Part shown: one piece after another, positions 44,818 through 55,830 of the stretch
Layout of the letters: every line of letters starts with the position of its first letter
How positions within the stretch are numbered: position 1 is the first letter of the stretch
Made by a program: the position numbers and the translations under genes
Notes under the pieces: model-generated
Seen by the model: the letters and a program-made list of their open reading frames with translations, nothing else
What the model was told of the DNA's origin: nothing
The model's database searches: none
From: Ditylenchus dipsaci
Taxonomy: Eukaryota > Nematoda > Chromadorea > Rhabditida > Anguinidae
Assembly: GCA_004194705.1 (NCBI GenBank)
Contig: SADC01001305.1
Span: 434,001-498,000, forward strand
Length of the DNA stretch: 64,000 nt
Direction: 5' to 3'

Positions 44818-47800
44818 ATGGAGCAAGTTTTAGTAACAAAACTGCTGCTGCTTATTATCATGGCCATTCTGCCACTTATTTTCGGCTTGCTGCCATTAAA
44901 AGTTTGTTTGCTCATTAATTATAATTGTAAAATAGAACTCTTTTCATAGATTTTTTTAAATATTAGCATAGTTTTAGCGAACCGTATTTACTCTCATAGG
45001 CCGATATGTCGAGTTATTTTCCAATCAACAGAAAATCAGAAAATTTCAAGGTCGAGCTCGAAATTTTTTGTTGAAAATCCGAAATCCAAAAAGTGGAATC
45101 GGTAGAGCTCCTGAGAGTTAAGAAAACGCAATAAACAGCTTTGAATTAAACACTTTTAAGCCTGAGATTAAGGTCTTCAAAGTAGGGGGTGTCGGGTTAT
45201 TAGAGACCATCGGTCTATTACTCCAATTTTTGCGTGTTTTAGTAGAAACTTTCTTCCATAAAGTTTTAAACTTTTTGTTTACTTAAAAAGTAATATTGTT
45301 AGCACAACTATGGCTCCGTCTCATGCAGAAAACAGAATCTTTTTTTTTTAATTTCTCGTTGAAATCATGGAGAAATTTTTTCCAATCCGCAAACATGGGC
45401 TAAATGGTATATGCCTTTACCGGTCAGCTATATACAGACAAATCATTCATTTAGAAACGATATCAGCACTAAAAGGTCAAAGATCAAACAAATAAAAAGA
45501 ACTTGCTAAAAAGGCGCAAATTCAAATTTTCAAAATAACTTTACTATCCGTGGTAAAGTTAAACCGGTAAATTACTGTTAATTTCCAAGAAAATTCACTT
45601 CTAAAATTTTGAACTACGAAGACAAATGTGTAAATATGTGAATTTTGTATTTTCAGATAGTTGACCTTCTGTCCAAAACAGATGGTAGAAGAAGTGTCCA
45701 GCTGTCTTCTTTGTTCATTTCAGTTCTATCCTGTTTTGCTGGAGGTGTTGTATTATCAGTGTCACTAATTGATTTGTTCTCTGATGCCAGAGAAGGATTG
45801 GCTAGTTTGCAAGACCCTTCTACCATTCCTTTCCATTTGTTGAGTTGTTAGTGGGTACAGGCTTCCTACTGGTCTACTTTGTGGAAGAAGTCTTCAATGT
45901 GCTCGGAGTTAGTCATCATCATCACCAAAGGCAAATTAAAGCCTCTTCGAAAGCATTTCCATCAAATGCCGCCGATGTTTCTGTAAACGATTCTAATAGT
46001 TTCAACAAGTAAAATATTTTCTCTCATAAAAAGTCTTCAAAATGAATGTTTTTTCCAACAGATCAGACCAAAATTAAACCAACTGCAACAGCATGGAACA
46101 AACAGGGAACAAGGATAGTACGGAATTCGCAGGAATTAAAATAATCCCACCGTCAACAAATGACTCCAACATAATGGGTTCTGAAAACCGCAGAGCGATA
46201 GTTTCAGCCATAACACTGGTTCTGGCAATGTGGGTTTTGTTAGGTACAGTCTACTCTCGATATAATACAGGTGCGAAAAGTTCGCTCCCGCCTAGGGTCC
46301 GACACTTTTTTTACCTCGATCCTTGAAGGTTTCTGCCAGTTGTCTTTGGCTAGTCTAGTCGGAAATATCGCAAGGATTCCGATTTTGCCGGTCGTTTTTG
46401 TAAATGGCAACAGTTTTGCCAAAAAGACCCGCGCCTCTCGATATAGTGTAGCCGTGTTTTGAAAATAAAGCTACACTATATCAAGAGGCTCGAGTCTTTT
46501 CGGCAAAGCTATTACCATTTACAAAAATGATCGGCGAAATCTGAATCTTTGCGATGCTTCTAATTAGACTGACGAATCAGATTTCATAAAAGTTTTCAAA
46601 AATAGAGGTAAAAAAAGTGTCGGACCCTAGGCGGGAACGAAATTTTTGCACCTATATTGAGAGTGGACTGTAGAATATTTTTGTGAAACGCAATTATTTA
46701 CAGTTAGTTGATTTGCCCAAAAATTTTTTTTATCACGTAAAACTGGTCAAAACGCATAAAAACGATGTGTAAACCGGCTTTTCGGGGCAGCGGGGCTTTC
46801 TGTACTCCGACCAGCCTCGTCTTCTTTCATAATTATTTTCAGCAACATTCAGGAGTGTCCACACATCTCTAGAAGGGTTCGCATTCGGAATTCAAAATCA
46901 CCTGGTTGACATATATTCACTATTCTTTGGTAACAAATAAGTATTGTTTGTTTTATCAATCCCAATATAAAATTATTTCAGGAATCTTGATTCACAAAAT
47001 ACTAGTACGTTTATAACTTATAAACACTCGAAAAACAAGTATTTCTAGGTTTTCTTCAGCGTTGGAATCAGTCTGACACAGTCCCTGCTTCCTAGAAGAC
47101 CACTTATAATACTTCTTGTGACCCTTTTAGCTGCATTTTCGCCACTGGGCGGTGTTGTTGGAATACTAGTTGAGGTAAAAACCATCGTTTTATCTACATA
47201 TAGTATTTGGGCTCGCGTCAGTCACACTTTTTTGCTTTTTTTTAACTTTCATCTAACAGATTATTTATCATTTTTTCTCATCCTCACCCTCCTCATCGTA
47301 AAAAATCTTACATGATTCACAGACAACTTATATGTCATAAGACAGCCCTTTCATAGGCTTTTTTTAACGATTATGAACTTGATTGCATCTAGAATTAAAA
47401 AAGACAGTAAAAATGGGATTGAAAGATATAGTCGATTTCGGGCACCTGTGTTTTGATGGCCACTTTTAATGCGCGCAAACTTTTTCTAGGTAGGTAAGAA
47501 TAAGTAAAAATTACTCAGGATGAAGAATGCTACAACCCTGGCGGAAAAAAACTGACACCGAAAATCACTATCCACCTGTTGGTTCAAAATTACAAAACCA
47601 GCTTCTTAAAGCATTCGAAATTCACCATAAACTTATTTTACACACGTTGATAAAGAGTGGGGTTGTTGAGTCGACGCATCGATTTCGACTTTCGACGTTC
47701 GACGAGACGCGTCGAGTCGGAAATTTCGACGGGTCGACAACCTAATAAAGAAGGATGAGAGTTAATTCTTATTTACCTGGTGGACAAAAAGTCCTTGGAC

Positions 47801-50800
47801 AACTTTTGAGCTCACTTTTTGAAATAAAAATTTCATGATGAAAAAATTCCGAAGAATAGGTTTTGCAGCCTTGCATCTCCTCTTTCAAATGGCATATTGC
47901 TTTCAGCTTGACTATTTTGGGTAAGTCACCATTTGACTCAAAACACCTGTCTGGTCATTTTGAAAGGGTTACCAACGTTTTCATCACTTTAGCTGGTCAA
48001 ATTTTTATTGAATTTTAAGCGTCACTACAAAATTCCAACACCATGTTGTAGCGCAGCTCAAGAGCAACAAAACACATATTACAGAATGATTTTTGAAAAT
48101 CTGAGTCTTGAGATATGGCCTTTTGGAAAAAATCAATTTCTTGAAAAAATGACCAAAATGAAGGTTTTGCCAATTTTTTGGATTTTGGTCATTTTTTCAA
48201 GAAATTGATTTTTTCCAAAAGGCCATATCTCAAGACTCAGATTTTCAAAAATCATTCTGTAATATGTGTTTTGTTGCTCTTGAGCTGCGCTACAACATGG
48301 TGTTGAAATTTTGTAGTGACGCTTAAAATTCAATAAAAAATTTGACCAGCTAAAGTGATGAAAACGTTGGTAACCCTTTCAAAATGACCAGACAGGTGTT
48401 TTGAGTCAAATGGTGACTTACTCAAAATAGTCAAGCTGAAAGCAATATGCCATTTGAAAGAGGAGATGCAAGGCTGCAAAACCTATTCTTCGGAATTTTT
48501 TCATCATGAAATTTTTATTTCAAAAAGTGAGCTCAAAAGTTGTCCAAGGACTTTTTGTCCACCAGGTAGAGATAATAGTTTTAGACTTCGGAGCTAGAGA
48601 ACCAATCCAAGGCTTTGGTCGCTACAATTTTGACATCTTTATCCGTTGGAACCTTCCTTCACATCGCCTTGTTTGAGGTTAAATCAATTATTGAAAATTC
48701 TGAACTGTAGACAGGGTTGGCAAGAAGTAAACTTTCAGGCCAACAGATGCCTTTTGTAAAAATCTTTCTTTTTACTTTCATCGCTTGTTTTCTGATGTAT
48801 TCCATCAGCGCATCTGATGTTTTTATATACCAATCTGAAGACATTTTCCTAAGAAATATAGAAATCATATATTAGGTTGGTGCATAATTATTAACGTTTT
48901 TTTAACTAATGTTCAAGCATCGAAACTATTTCAAAAATTGTTCTTGATAAGCCATTGTGTAGCTCTGTTATTCCTCTTCAAAATGTGTTATCATTATTTA
49001 AATATTATTATCATTATTTAATTATTATTTAAAAAAGTCGGCGTTTGGGTCTAAATACTAGTGATGACATCATGGGTAGTTGACACGTATTTTCGTCACT
49101 TCATCTGGTCAAACGTTTTATTCAGGATTCAACATTTAACAATCTCTCAATGCTGTCTTGTAGAGCAATTCAAGAGCTACAATTGATATTTTACAGAATA
49201 CTTTATGAAAATCTGGTTGTGGAGATAAGTAAGAACAACACAAGTTCTTGCACTGGTATTTTTATTGGTGCACCATGGCAAGTTAGCACAAGGAAAGCAA
49301 CTGGTTGAATAACAGAATTACAATACTGGTGAGAATAAATACTGGTTGAGATTCTTCTGGAGATTCCACTTCTTTGTCCAAAGCTGGAGACTGGTCAACG
49401 CTCATCTTGGCCACAGCTGGAGTGAGAGACTGGAGTTCCACATTCTGATCATCCGGAATACTGCATCGGCTGACGAGAGGATTGGACATCACTGCTCCAC
49501 TGGTTGCTGAGACTGCTTAGAGAGTTGAAGACTGGTCATCGCGCTTCTTGGCCACAGCTGGAGTGAAAGACTGGATCTCCACATTCTGATCATCTGGAAT
49601 ACTGCATCGGCTGAAGAGAGGATTGGACACCACGGCTTCACTGGTCGCTGAGATTGGACTGAAGGCGATCAAAGACTGGTTGCTGATTCCTTGGCTGACT
49701 TGTCCACGGCAGGCACCACCAGAGAAGACTTGCTTGTATCACCGGCACAGCGGGAGCGCGAGCTTGAGGCGATGGACGTCTTGGTACGGCTGGCCTTGGA
49801 ACTGGTTTCCACGGTTTGATCACCGGACAAAATCTGTTGAAAGCCATAATCAAATAGGCACTACTTGTTTGAATCCGTAGCTGGTTTGAAAACTGGTTAT
49901 TTTGAGAATGCTGGTTACGACTGAAATCACGGCAATACTCACTTTCTTTGAACTCGTACATGAAAGAATGGACTTTTTTCTGCACCATGGCAAGTTAGCA
50001 CAAGCAACTGGTTGAATAACAGAATTACAATACTGGTTGAATAAATACTGGTTGAGATTCTTCTGGAGATTCCACTTCTTTGTCCAAAGCTGGAGACTGG
50101 TCAACGCTCATCTTGGCCACAGCTGGAGTGAGAGACTGGAGTTCCACATTCTGATCATCCGGAATACTGCATCGGCTGACGAGAGGATTGGACATCACTG
50201 CTCCACTGGTTGCTGAGACTGCTTAGAGAGTTGAAGACTGGTCATCGCGCTTCTTGGCCACAGCTGGAGTGAAAGACTGGATCTCCACATTCTGATCATC
50301 TGGAATACTGCATCGGCTGAAGAGAGGATTGGACACCACGGCTTCACTGGTCGCTGAGATTGGACTGGAGGCGATCAAAGACTGGTTGCTGATTTCCTTG
50401 GCTGACTTGTCCACGGCAGGCACCACCAGAGAAGACTTGCTTGTATCACCGGCACAGCGGGAGCGCGAGCTTGAGGCGATGGACGTCTTGGTACGGCTGG
50501 CCTTGGAACTGGTTTCCACGGTTTGATCAACCGGACAAAATCTGGTTTGGGGCTTAAAGCCATAATCAAATAGATTAACCTTTCGCCCTACTTGTTTGAA
50601 TCCGTAGTATAGAAGACTACGCTGGTATGAAAACTGGTTAGCACTGCGATTATTACTGGTTACGCTGAAATCACGGCAATTACTGCACGCACTAAACTTA
50701 TTTGAAGAAGAACTAGAGCAGCTTGACATAACCTAAACCAGAAAGAATAATGATCCAGTTTTGTCAAGACTGCTCCTGGTGCAATTAATTCTGGTTAAGA

Positions 50801-51651
50801 CCAAAGCTAGTTTAAATTCAAATATAATACTGGTTAATTGTCCCTATATTGTGTTCCTATGAACACTAATTCTGGTTAGGACGAAAGCTGGTTGTTAACG
50901 TTCGGGCGAGTCCTTACAGATATACACTTTTAAAAAAATCAATTTTTTTATAAAAATCACCAAAATCCAATTTTTAGGAGTTTCGGTCATTTTAGAAAAA
51001 ATTGATTTTTTTTAAAGTGTATATCTCCACAACCAGATTTCCATAAAGTATTCTGTAAGATATCAATTGTAGCTCTTGAATTGCGCTACAAGACAGTTAA
51101 AGAGGTTGTTAAAACGCTGAATCCCGAATTAAAAGTTTGACAAGTTGAAGCGATTACCCATGATGTCATCACTATAGTTCAGACCCAAACGCCGACTTTT
51201 TAAAATAACCCGAAAAATAATGATAACACATTTTGAAGAGGAATAACAGAGCTACACAATGGCTTATCAAGAACAATTTTTGAAATAATTTTTATTCTTA
51301 AACATTAGTTTAAAAAAACCGTAAATAATTATGCACCAACCTAATACTATAAAAATCTTGAAAGCGCATATTAAAAAAATCGAAGTAATACGATCCTCCA
51401 TGAAATTTTACAAAAAATGAGGTGGCCTCAGGCGCGGTGTGTCCTGAAAAGCCACTTTCTGCCAACCCTGACTGTATAACTTAATTTTTGCAGATAATAT
51501 CAGTTGAACGAAGAAAAGAGCATTCCAAGCTTTTACAATGGTGCGTTTCTTCACATTGATATAAAATGATTAAAAATTATTATTGCTTAGGGCTGGATGC
51601 GCGTTTGGATTCATTTTAATGGCTTCGATTATATCTTTCTTTTCGGACTAG
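44818..51651 (+). CDS. ZIP zinc transporter, SLC39A1-3 type
   Basis: Moves zinc into the cytosol across the plasma or an endomembrane. Exons 44818-44901, 45657-46008, 46092-46243, 46843-46929, 46982-47004, 47049-47174, 48585-48677, 51494-51540, 51591-51651. Membrane segments in order: LLLLIIMAILPLIFGLLP; VLSCFAGGVVLSVSLIDLF; VGTGFLLVYFVEEV with a His loop (SHHHHQRQ) after it; then SVHTSLEGFAFGIQ and ILIHKILV, the paired metal-binding helices (HSVFEG... and HK.. in human ZIPs); LLAAFSPLGGVVGILVE; SVGTFLHIALFE; AGCAFGFILMASII, ending FFSD. About 330 residues, normal for ZIP1-3. One base is missing in the T run at 45,830-45,832. Introns hold a CAGTC element (46,247), a foldback (47,773) and a mariner-type element (48,872), explaining the 6.8-kb span. 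A 23-nt exon (46,982-47,004) is the smallest in the window. Confidence 0.88.
44982..45222. repeat. MITE, ACCGTATTTCCTCTAAT family, degraded, in ZIP intron 1
   Basis: ACCGTATTTACTCTCATAGG at the left; GTGGAATCGGTAGAGCTCC mid block; GGGTTATTAGAGACC at the right. Confidence 0.5.
46247..46670. repeat. CAGTC..GACTG element at a ZIP splice donor
   Basis: CAGTCTACTCTCGATATAAT and mirror TATTGAGAGTGGACTG, with GGTGCGAAAAGTTCGCTCCC inside and mirrored. Flanked by TA on both sides. The left TA and the first bases of the element form the 5' splice site (exon G | GTACAG). Confidence 0.85.
47773..48569. mobile_element. foldback element (0.8 kb) in ZIP intron
   Basis: Nearly perfect arms of about 390 bp: TACCTGGTGGACAAAAAGTC and mirror; centre around 48,170 reads TTTTGCCAATTTTTTGGATT. 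The arms include TGTTGTAGCGCAGCTCAAGA and CTCAAGACTCAGATTTTCAA, related to words at 16,500-16,620 and in the ends of the element at 48,872. Confidence 0.85.
49270..50570. repeat. tandem duplication inside the mariner-ended element
   Basis: CACCATGGCAAGTTAGCACA occurs at about 49,270 and again at about 49,986, and the following ~580 bp match closely (one copy has small deletions). The repeat includes most of the Ser-rich reading frame. Confidence 0.85.
50223..50729 (-). CDS. Ser-rich unknown protein encoded inside the transposon
   Basis: 168 codons from MSSCSSSSSNKFSACSNC to RDDQSSTL-stop, soluble, rich in Ser, Lys and Gln. Codons and composition look coding: the downstream duplicate copy (49,500-49,990) keeps most of the same frame with indels. 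I know no family for it. It may be a captured host exon or a transposon accessory gene. No splice sites tie it to the surrounding ZIP gene, which is on the other strand. Confidence 0.45.
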   Translation of the reverse strand: MSSCSSSSSNKFSACSNCRDFSVTSNNRSANQFSYQRSLLYYGFKQVGRKVNLFDYGFKPQTRFCPVDQTVETSSKASRTKTSIASSSRSRCAGDTSKSSLVVPAVDKSAKEISNQSLIASSPISATSEAVVSNPLFSRCSIPDDQNVEIQSFTPAVAKKRDDQSSTL

Positions 51652-52149
51652 CACAAGCCTACTGGATATTCTCATTCTTGAACCAAAAATGTTGACATCA
51701 GCTACTTAGTGTTCAGGTGTAATGATTTTATATGTTGTATATTTCTGATTTATACAGATTCAATTGTTCTATCACTTCAAGATGAATTTTTTTTGTAAAT
51801 CGCCTAAAATTCTGAGTATAGCTGCACGGGCGCCAGCTATTTTTTTTTATAAAAATACACTCAGCAGTTGCAGTAATAGCAAATATTGTCAGCAGTTCAT
51901 TTGCAGTCTAAACTCAGTGTGGCAAAAGTACAAAAACAGCCACCACCATCGCCACCGCCACCAACAAGTGTGGCAGCCACCGGTTGCTGCCACCACAATA
52001 CACCACTACCGGAAACGACGGAAAAAGGCGCAAAAATTGCAAAAACTCAAAATAGCAGCAAAAGCATGCTTTTATTACACTTAAAAGTTGGAAATTAAAA
52101 CCAATAAAACGATTTTTATAGTTTAGAAGTACTCGTTTTTTCAAAAGTT

Positions 52150-52258
52150 CGGGTACTGCGTTTCCTTTGTGTCCAACGGTATTGAATGTTTGACTAGGAA
52201 AGAGCCATTCTGCACTCGCTGCCCAGGACTATCCGAGAACTATTCGGTAGTATCCTGA
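52150..52258 (+). CDS. possible terminal exon, Cys-rich, unknown
   Basis: After TTTTTTCAAAAG the plus strand reads FGYCVSFVSNGIECLTRKEP then FCTRCPGLSENYSVVS-stop, with five cysteines. It looks like the end of a secreted protein, but I find no upstream exon with agreeing phase. Confidence 0.3.
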
Positions 52259-52259
52259 A

Positions 52260-53780
52260 ACTAACGTTTTTTCCCAATTTTAATTTACATACTCATTTGC
52301 AACCTTATACTCAAAATGTAGCCCTGCTTCTAGCTGTCACTTACAGCATACGGTTGCATAAAATCATGTAAATTGAAATCGCAAAAAATCTCAGTTCCTA
52401 AATAATACTGAAATCCTACCTCTCAATAGTACTCATTTCTTCCTGGGTCAACCTTCACTAGCTACCTTGCTTTTATGAAGTGATTTTGGTGTGGAAAAAT
52501 TTCTATCTGGTTCTTCATGAAATTCTGACTGTAAAAAGTCACTAAATGCGTAAACAAATAAATAAAATTGGTGAAGGCTCAGGTTATATGAAGCTAAGTA
52601 CGCATCATTTTGGCCAGTTTCTTTTAATTTCGGTGGTCATTTGCCGAAAATTGCGAAATTGAGGCAGTTGCCGACAGCAAAGCAGTGCTGGCAATGGTTG
52701 CAATGGATTGCTCGATGAATTTTGGCACTAAAGTCAAAAAACTTACTGAAAAAAGAAATTTAAACACAACCAGAGGGACTTGAACTTTCGACAATAAGCG
52801 ATGCGCATATGAAGTTCCGCCCCCCCCTTTAAGTTGTATACATGACGAAAAAACACTCCATTAGTTTCAGCACAACTTACTCTTTCTCTTTTGGTAACAG
52901 CACCACATATCGGCAACACACTTCACTCAGCACTTAGTTTTCGGACATATATAATATCTATCGATCACAAGGGATTGACCTTGTTAATCCGCCTAAAGGG
53001 TAAATACAGACAAAAATTTGGCACTATAGAACGCCAGCGGCGCTGGAGCTGGCGGTAATCTTCATGATCCTCAGCGCCGGCGGTGGTGGCGCCGCCGGCG
53101 CTGGCGACGTTTTTTGAAAAAGCCCGGCGGCGCCGCCAGGCAAAATTTTGGAGCGCCGGCGGCGTTTTTTGCGGCGCTGCAGGTTTGGTAAGAACGAAGG
53201 TTACTTCAACAGACAAAGTTCTCCTTGCCTCCCTCAAACAGAAATGGAAATGGATATGGTCCCAAAGAAAGCCATAGACATGCAATAAAAAGCCTGTGTG
53301 GCTTATAGTCTTCTATGTAGTCTGTGTGAAAGAGGCTGACTACTTAAATGATTGCTAGATTCATGTGGTCATTTCGAGTACTGAATGTTTGCAACTTGAA
53401 TTGAAAATCGTGTGAACAAAACTGTAATTGAATAAAAACTTCAACAAAAATCGTGATGTATTCCGTATCATGGGCAGATGGTAACTGTAGATTACGTCTC
53501 TAATTTTAACCACTTTCACAATAAGCCTGGGGACGCTCTAGAAGAATACACAATAAAAAATATCGTCTTTCGTTTTCAGAAACATACCTCGCATACTTTT
53601 CTTGCAAAAAAATTCTAGTTAAGTTTACAGTGAAATAACCGAAACCGTTGATCAGACCGATTTTTCCATCTGTAGAATAGACTGCATCGGTTTGGCAGGT
53701 TTCGACATTGAAGCCAATTTATTTTATTTAGGATATGATTTTAGAAATGATAAATTTTTGCAGATCACTATTACTTGTAG
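52260..53780. other. gene-free stretch with a GC-rich island
   Basis: The only structure is at 53,025-53,190, where GCGCCGGCGGC words occur in both orientations in otherwise AT-rich DNA. The open frames across it are composition artefacts. Confidence 0.5.
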
Positions 53781-53783
53781 TTT

Positions 53784-54612
53784 TTAGTTAAAGCAGCTGT
53801 TCTGAAGGCGTGTGTAGGTGGCACCGTTGATTGACCCGAGCACGGCGACCTCGTACTTGCAGTTTAGGCCGTCGCAGATGCCGTTGTTGTAGGTTGTCCG
53901 CTGAAATATTTATATGTTAAATAAAACCTTTCTTGTCTTAAAATTGTTAGAGATGCAAAATAAAAATTCGGCGCGTTGACGTTAGCTACCTTTTCCCATT
54001 TTTTTCCCAAATCTCTTTTTTTATAAAACCTTATAAAAGCGCCCAAATATTAGTTTCAGTCCCAGATTACCACGGAAAAAGTGCGTAAGGCATTTATTGG
54101 TCCTTCCTAACATACGCTTGCCTACCCCTAAGCCTAAGACCTAAGCCTAAGGCCTAGGTAGTTAGTACAAAGGTTAGTTCCAAAATGGGATAAAACGTAA
54201 CTAACGTCGATACACCAAAAATTCAGTCTAAAAGACCTTAAATTGCCTTCTACCGCAAAATTTTTGACGCTAGTGTAATATACAAGCTTCCACCCCAATC
54301 ATTTGCTAGGAATACCTGAAAACATAATTTTTGAAATTTCGGAGCCCTGCCCATAAATTGCATATAGAGTCTGGTTTTATTCCAGCCCATGTTAAATAAC
54401 ATGGTAACAGGCAAAATAATAGGCAATACATCTAGAAAATCAAAAATCCCCTTCTTATAGACTTCTAAGTGACATACTGCAATCACAATAGGAGGACATT
54501 CTCCTTGGCCAAAAGATGGACTTCCCGCCGGCACTGAATCCACTCTTTCGTTTGTCCAATCTGCATCACAAGAAGCCAGCAACAGAAAACATAGAATCAG
54601 GTATCGGAACAT
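53784..54612 (-). CDS. small secreted Cys-containing protein, unknown family
   Basis: Two exons, 54612-54478 and 53900-53784, joined at a strong donor (GTATGT) in phase, give 83 residues. A clear signal peptide, MFRYLILCFLLLASCDADW, is followed by a short mature chain with four cysteines (GECPP, GICDG, LNCKYEV, NSCFN-stop), enough for two disulfides. No known family comes to mind. The intron carries a repeat shared with 26,390-26,480. If the donor is not used, the first exon would run on to a 120-residue product without the Cys tail, which seems less likely. Confidence 0.6.
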
Positions 54613-54679
54613 TTCCTCGGCCAAATTATTAAATAAGTTTCGTACTTTCAGAATTCTACAAATAATTAGCTGCAAGCTG

Positions 54680-55600
54680 ACGATTCCGCAGGAGCAACAA
54701 AATGAGACAAAATTATTTTGAAAAACTACAAAGATTATAAAACCACTTTTGTATGCTCACTGTTCTACACTATTATTCATTGCCAAATTAATCACCTATA
54801 GCGGTCTGTTTAAACAACCATTGATACGTAACTCTACATTAAAAACACTAATGCAAACTAATAAAATACACAATTGTATTGTCATGATTGATTTGAAGAG
54901 CGTAGGACCGGGTACTTATTCCTTTTGCCATCCCCCTTCCCCCCATTTTAGTCAAAAAAAAATTGAATTTTTTCACCCTATTTATTCATTTTTGACTCAA
55001 TTTTAAGAATTTCAGAACTTTCAATGACAATAACATTATAAATGAGACTTTTTCACATCAAACTTTCACTAAAGTGGATAAGTTTAACAAATTGAACATG
55101 GTCAACCTGTTCTTAGTGCTCAGGTTTAGGGTCTGCTGGTGCACGGTAAAACAGACTCAAACACTTTTTTTAGAAAAAGAGAACAGATAACGCTAGAAAT
55201 ACATGAAATAAGCCATAAAATATGAAAAAATAGGAACTTATTAAGTCCGGGGGTGCATTTCATGTTTTTTTGCAAATCATTTTGAAACGTCGCCTTTGTA
55301 ATTTTTATGATCCAAACGATTTAAAACTTTTATCTCAAAATATCAGATTTCAGTCGAAAATTTACTTTTCAAAAAATTAAATTTTTATCTTAGAAAATGT
55401 CAGAAAACAACGTTTTTAACGTTTTTATAATATGAAAACTACTTATAGGATGTTTAAACCTCATTTACGAAAAATTGTGAAATGCGCCTCCCGGACTAAA
55501 TAAGTGACAAAAAAAAATATTATCAAATTGGCTTATTTAGGCTAACAAGAATTTTAATTTTTTTAACCTAGTACAAATAAAATAAGTACCTCCAAAATAT
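54680..55600. other. gene-free spacer
   Basis: AT-rich, no exon or repeat ends identified. Confidence 0.5.
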
Positions 55601-55727
55601 CTCTGGCTCTAAAACCAATTCACACCTCAATTTGTACGATATGACCACTTTTAAGTATAAAAAGGTGAACAACTATTGCGAAAGCGATTTCCGAAAAAGT
55701 AATTGACCCAAAATCGGTTGTGGTCAA

Positions 55728-55830
55728 GATGCGCACACCCACATACCTTAGACACAAATCACTCAAAAGTGACTCTGGATGCATAAGAAAGCATTCATCA
55801 AGAGTTTCCATATGCGGTAGTCAGCAGTTA
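55728..55830. repeat. GATGCGCACACCCACATACC repeat, copy 1
   Basis: Shares GATGCGCACACCCACATACC, TTAGACACAAATCACTC and AAAGTGACTCTGGATGCAT with 61,192-61,300 and 61,559-61,690. TCACTCxAAAGTGA forms a short hairpin. Abuts the Harbinger element. Confidence 0.8.

Larger units (their letters stand above)
48872..51344. mobile_element. mariner-ended element with 370-bp inverted ends and an internal gene
   Basis: TTAGGTTGGTGCATAATTAT at the left and its mirror at the right, each with TA outside; this is the classic mariner end word. The inverted ends extend about 370 bp at high identity (both contain GATAAGCCATTGTGTAGCTC and AAAAGTCGGCGTTTGGGTCT). Between them, 49,270-50,900, lies unrelated sequence rich in the word CTGGTT, with a ~716-bp tandem duplication. 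No transposase frame is visible, so it would need one supplied elsewhere. It occupies a ZIP intron. Confidence 0.85.

Noticed and set aside
5716..45832. Programmed ribosomal frameshifting as a shared feature of these genes
   Set aside because: No common slippery heptamer or pseudoknot, sites lie at random places in unrelated genes, and all fit single-base loss.
51764..52144. Overlapping frames with His/Pro runs
   Set aside because: Low-complexity CCACC repeats; lies just after the ZIP stop, probably 3' untranslated or intergenic sequence.
52965..53285. 106-codon frame on the minus strand
   Set aside because: Driven by GC-rich palindromic GCCGGCGGC words that keep several frames open; no domain or splice support.
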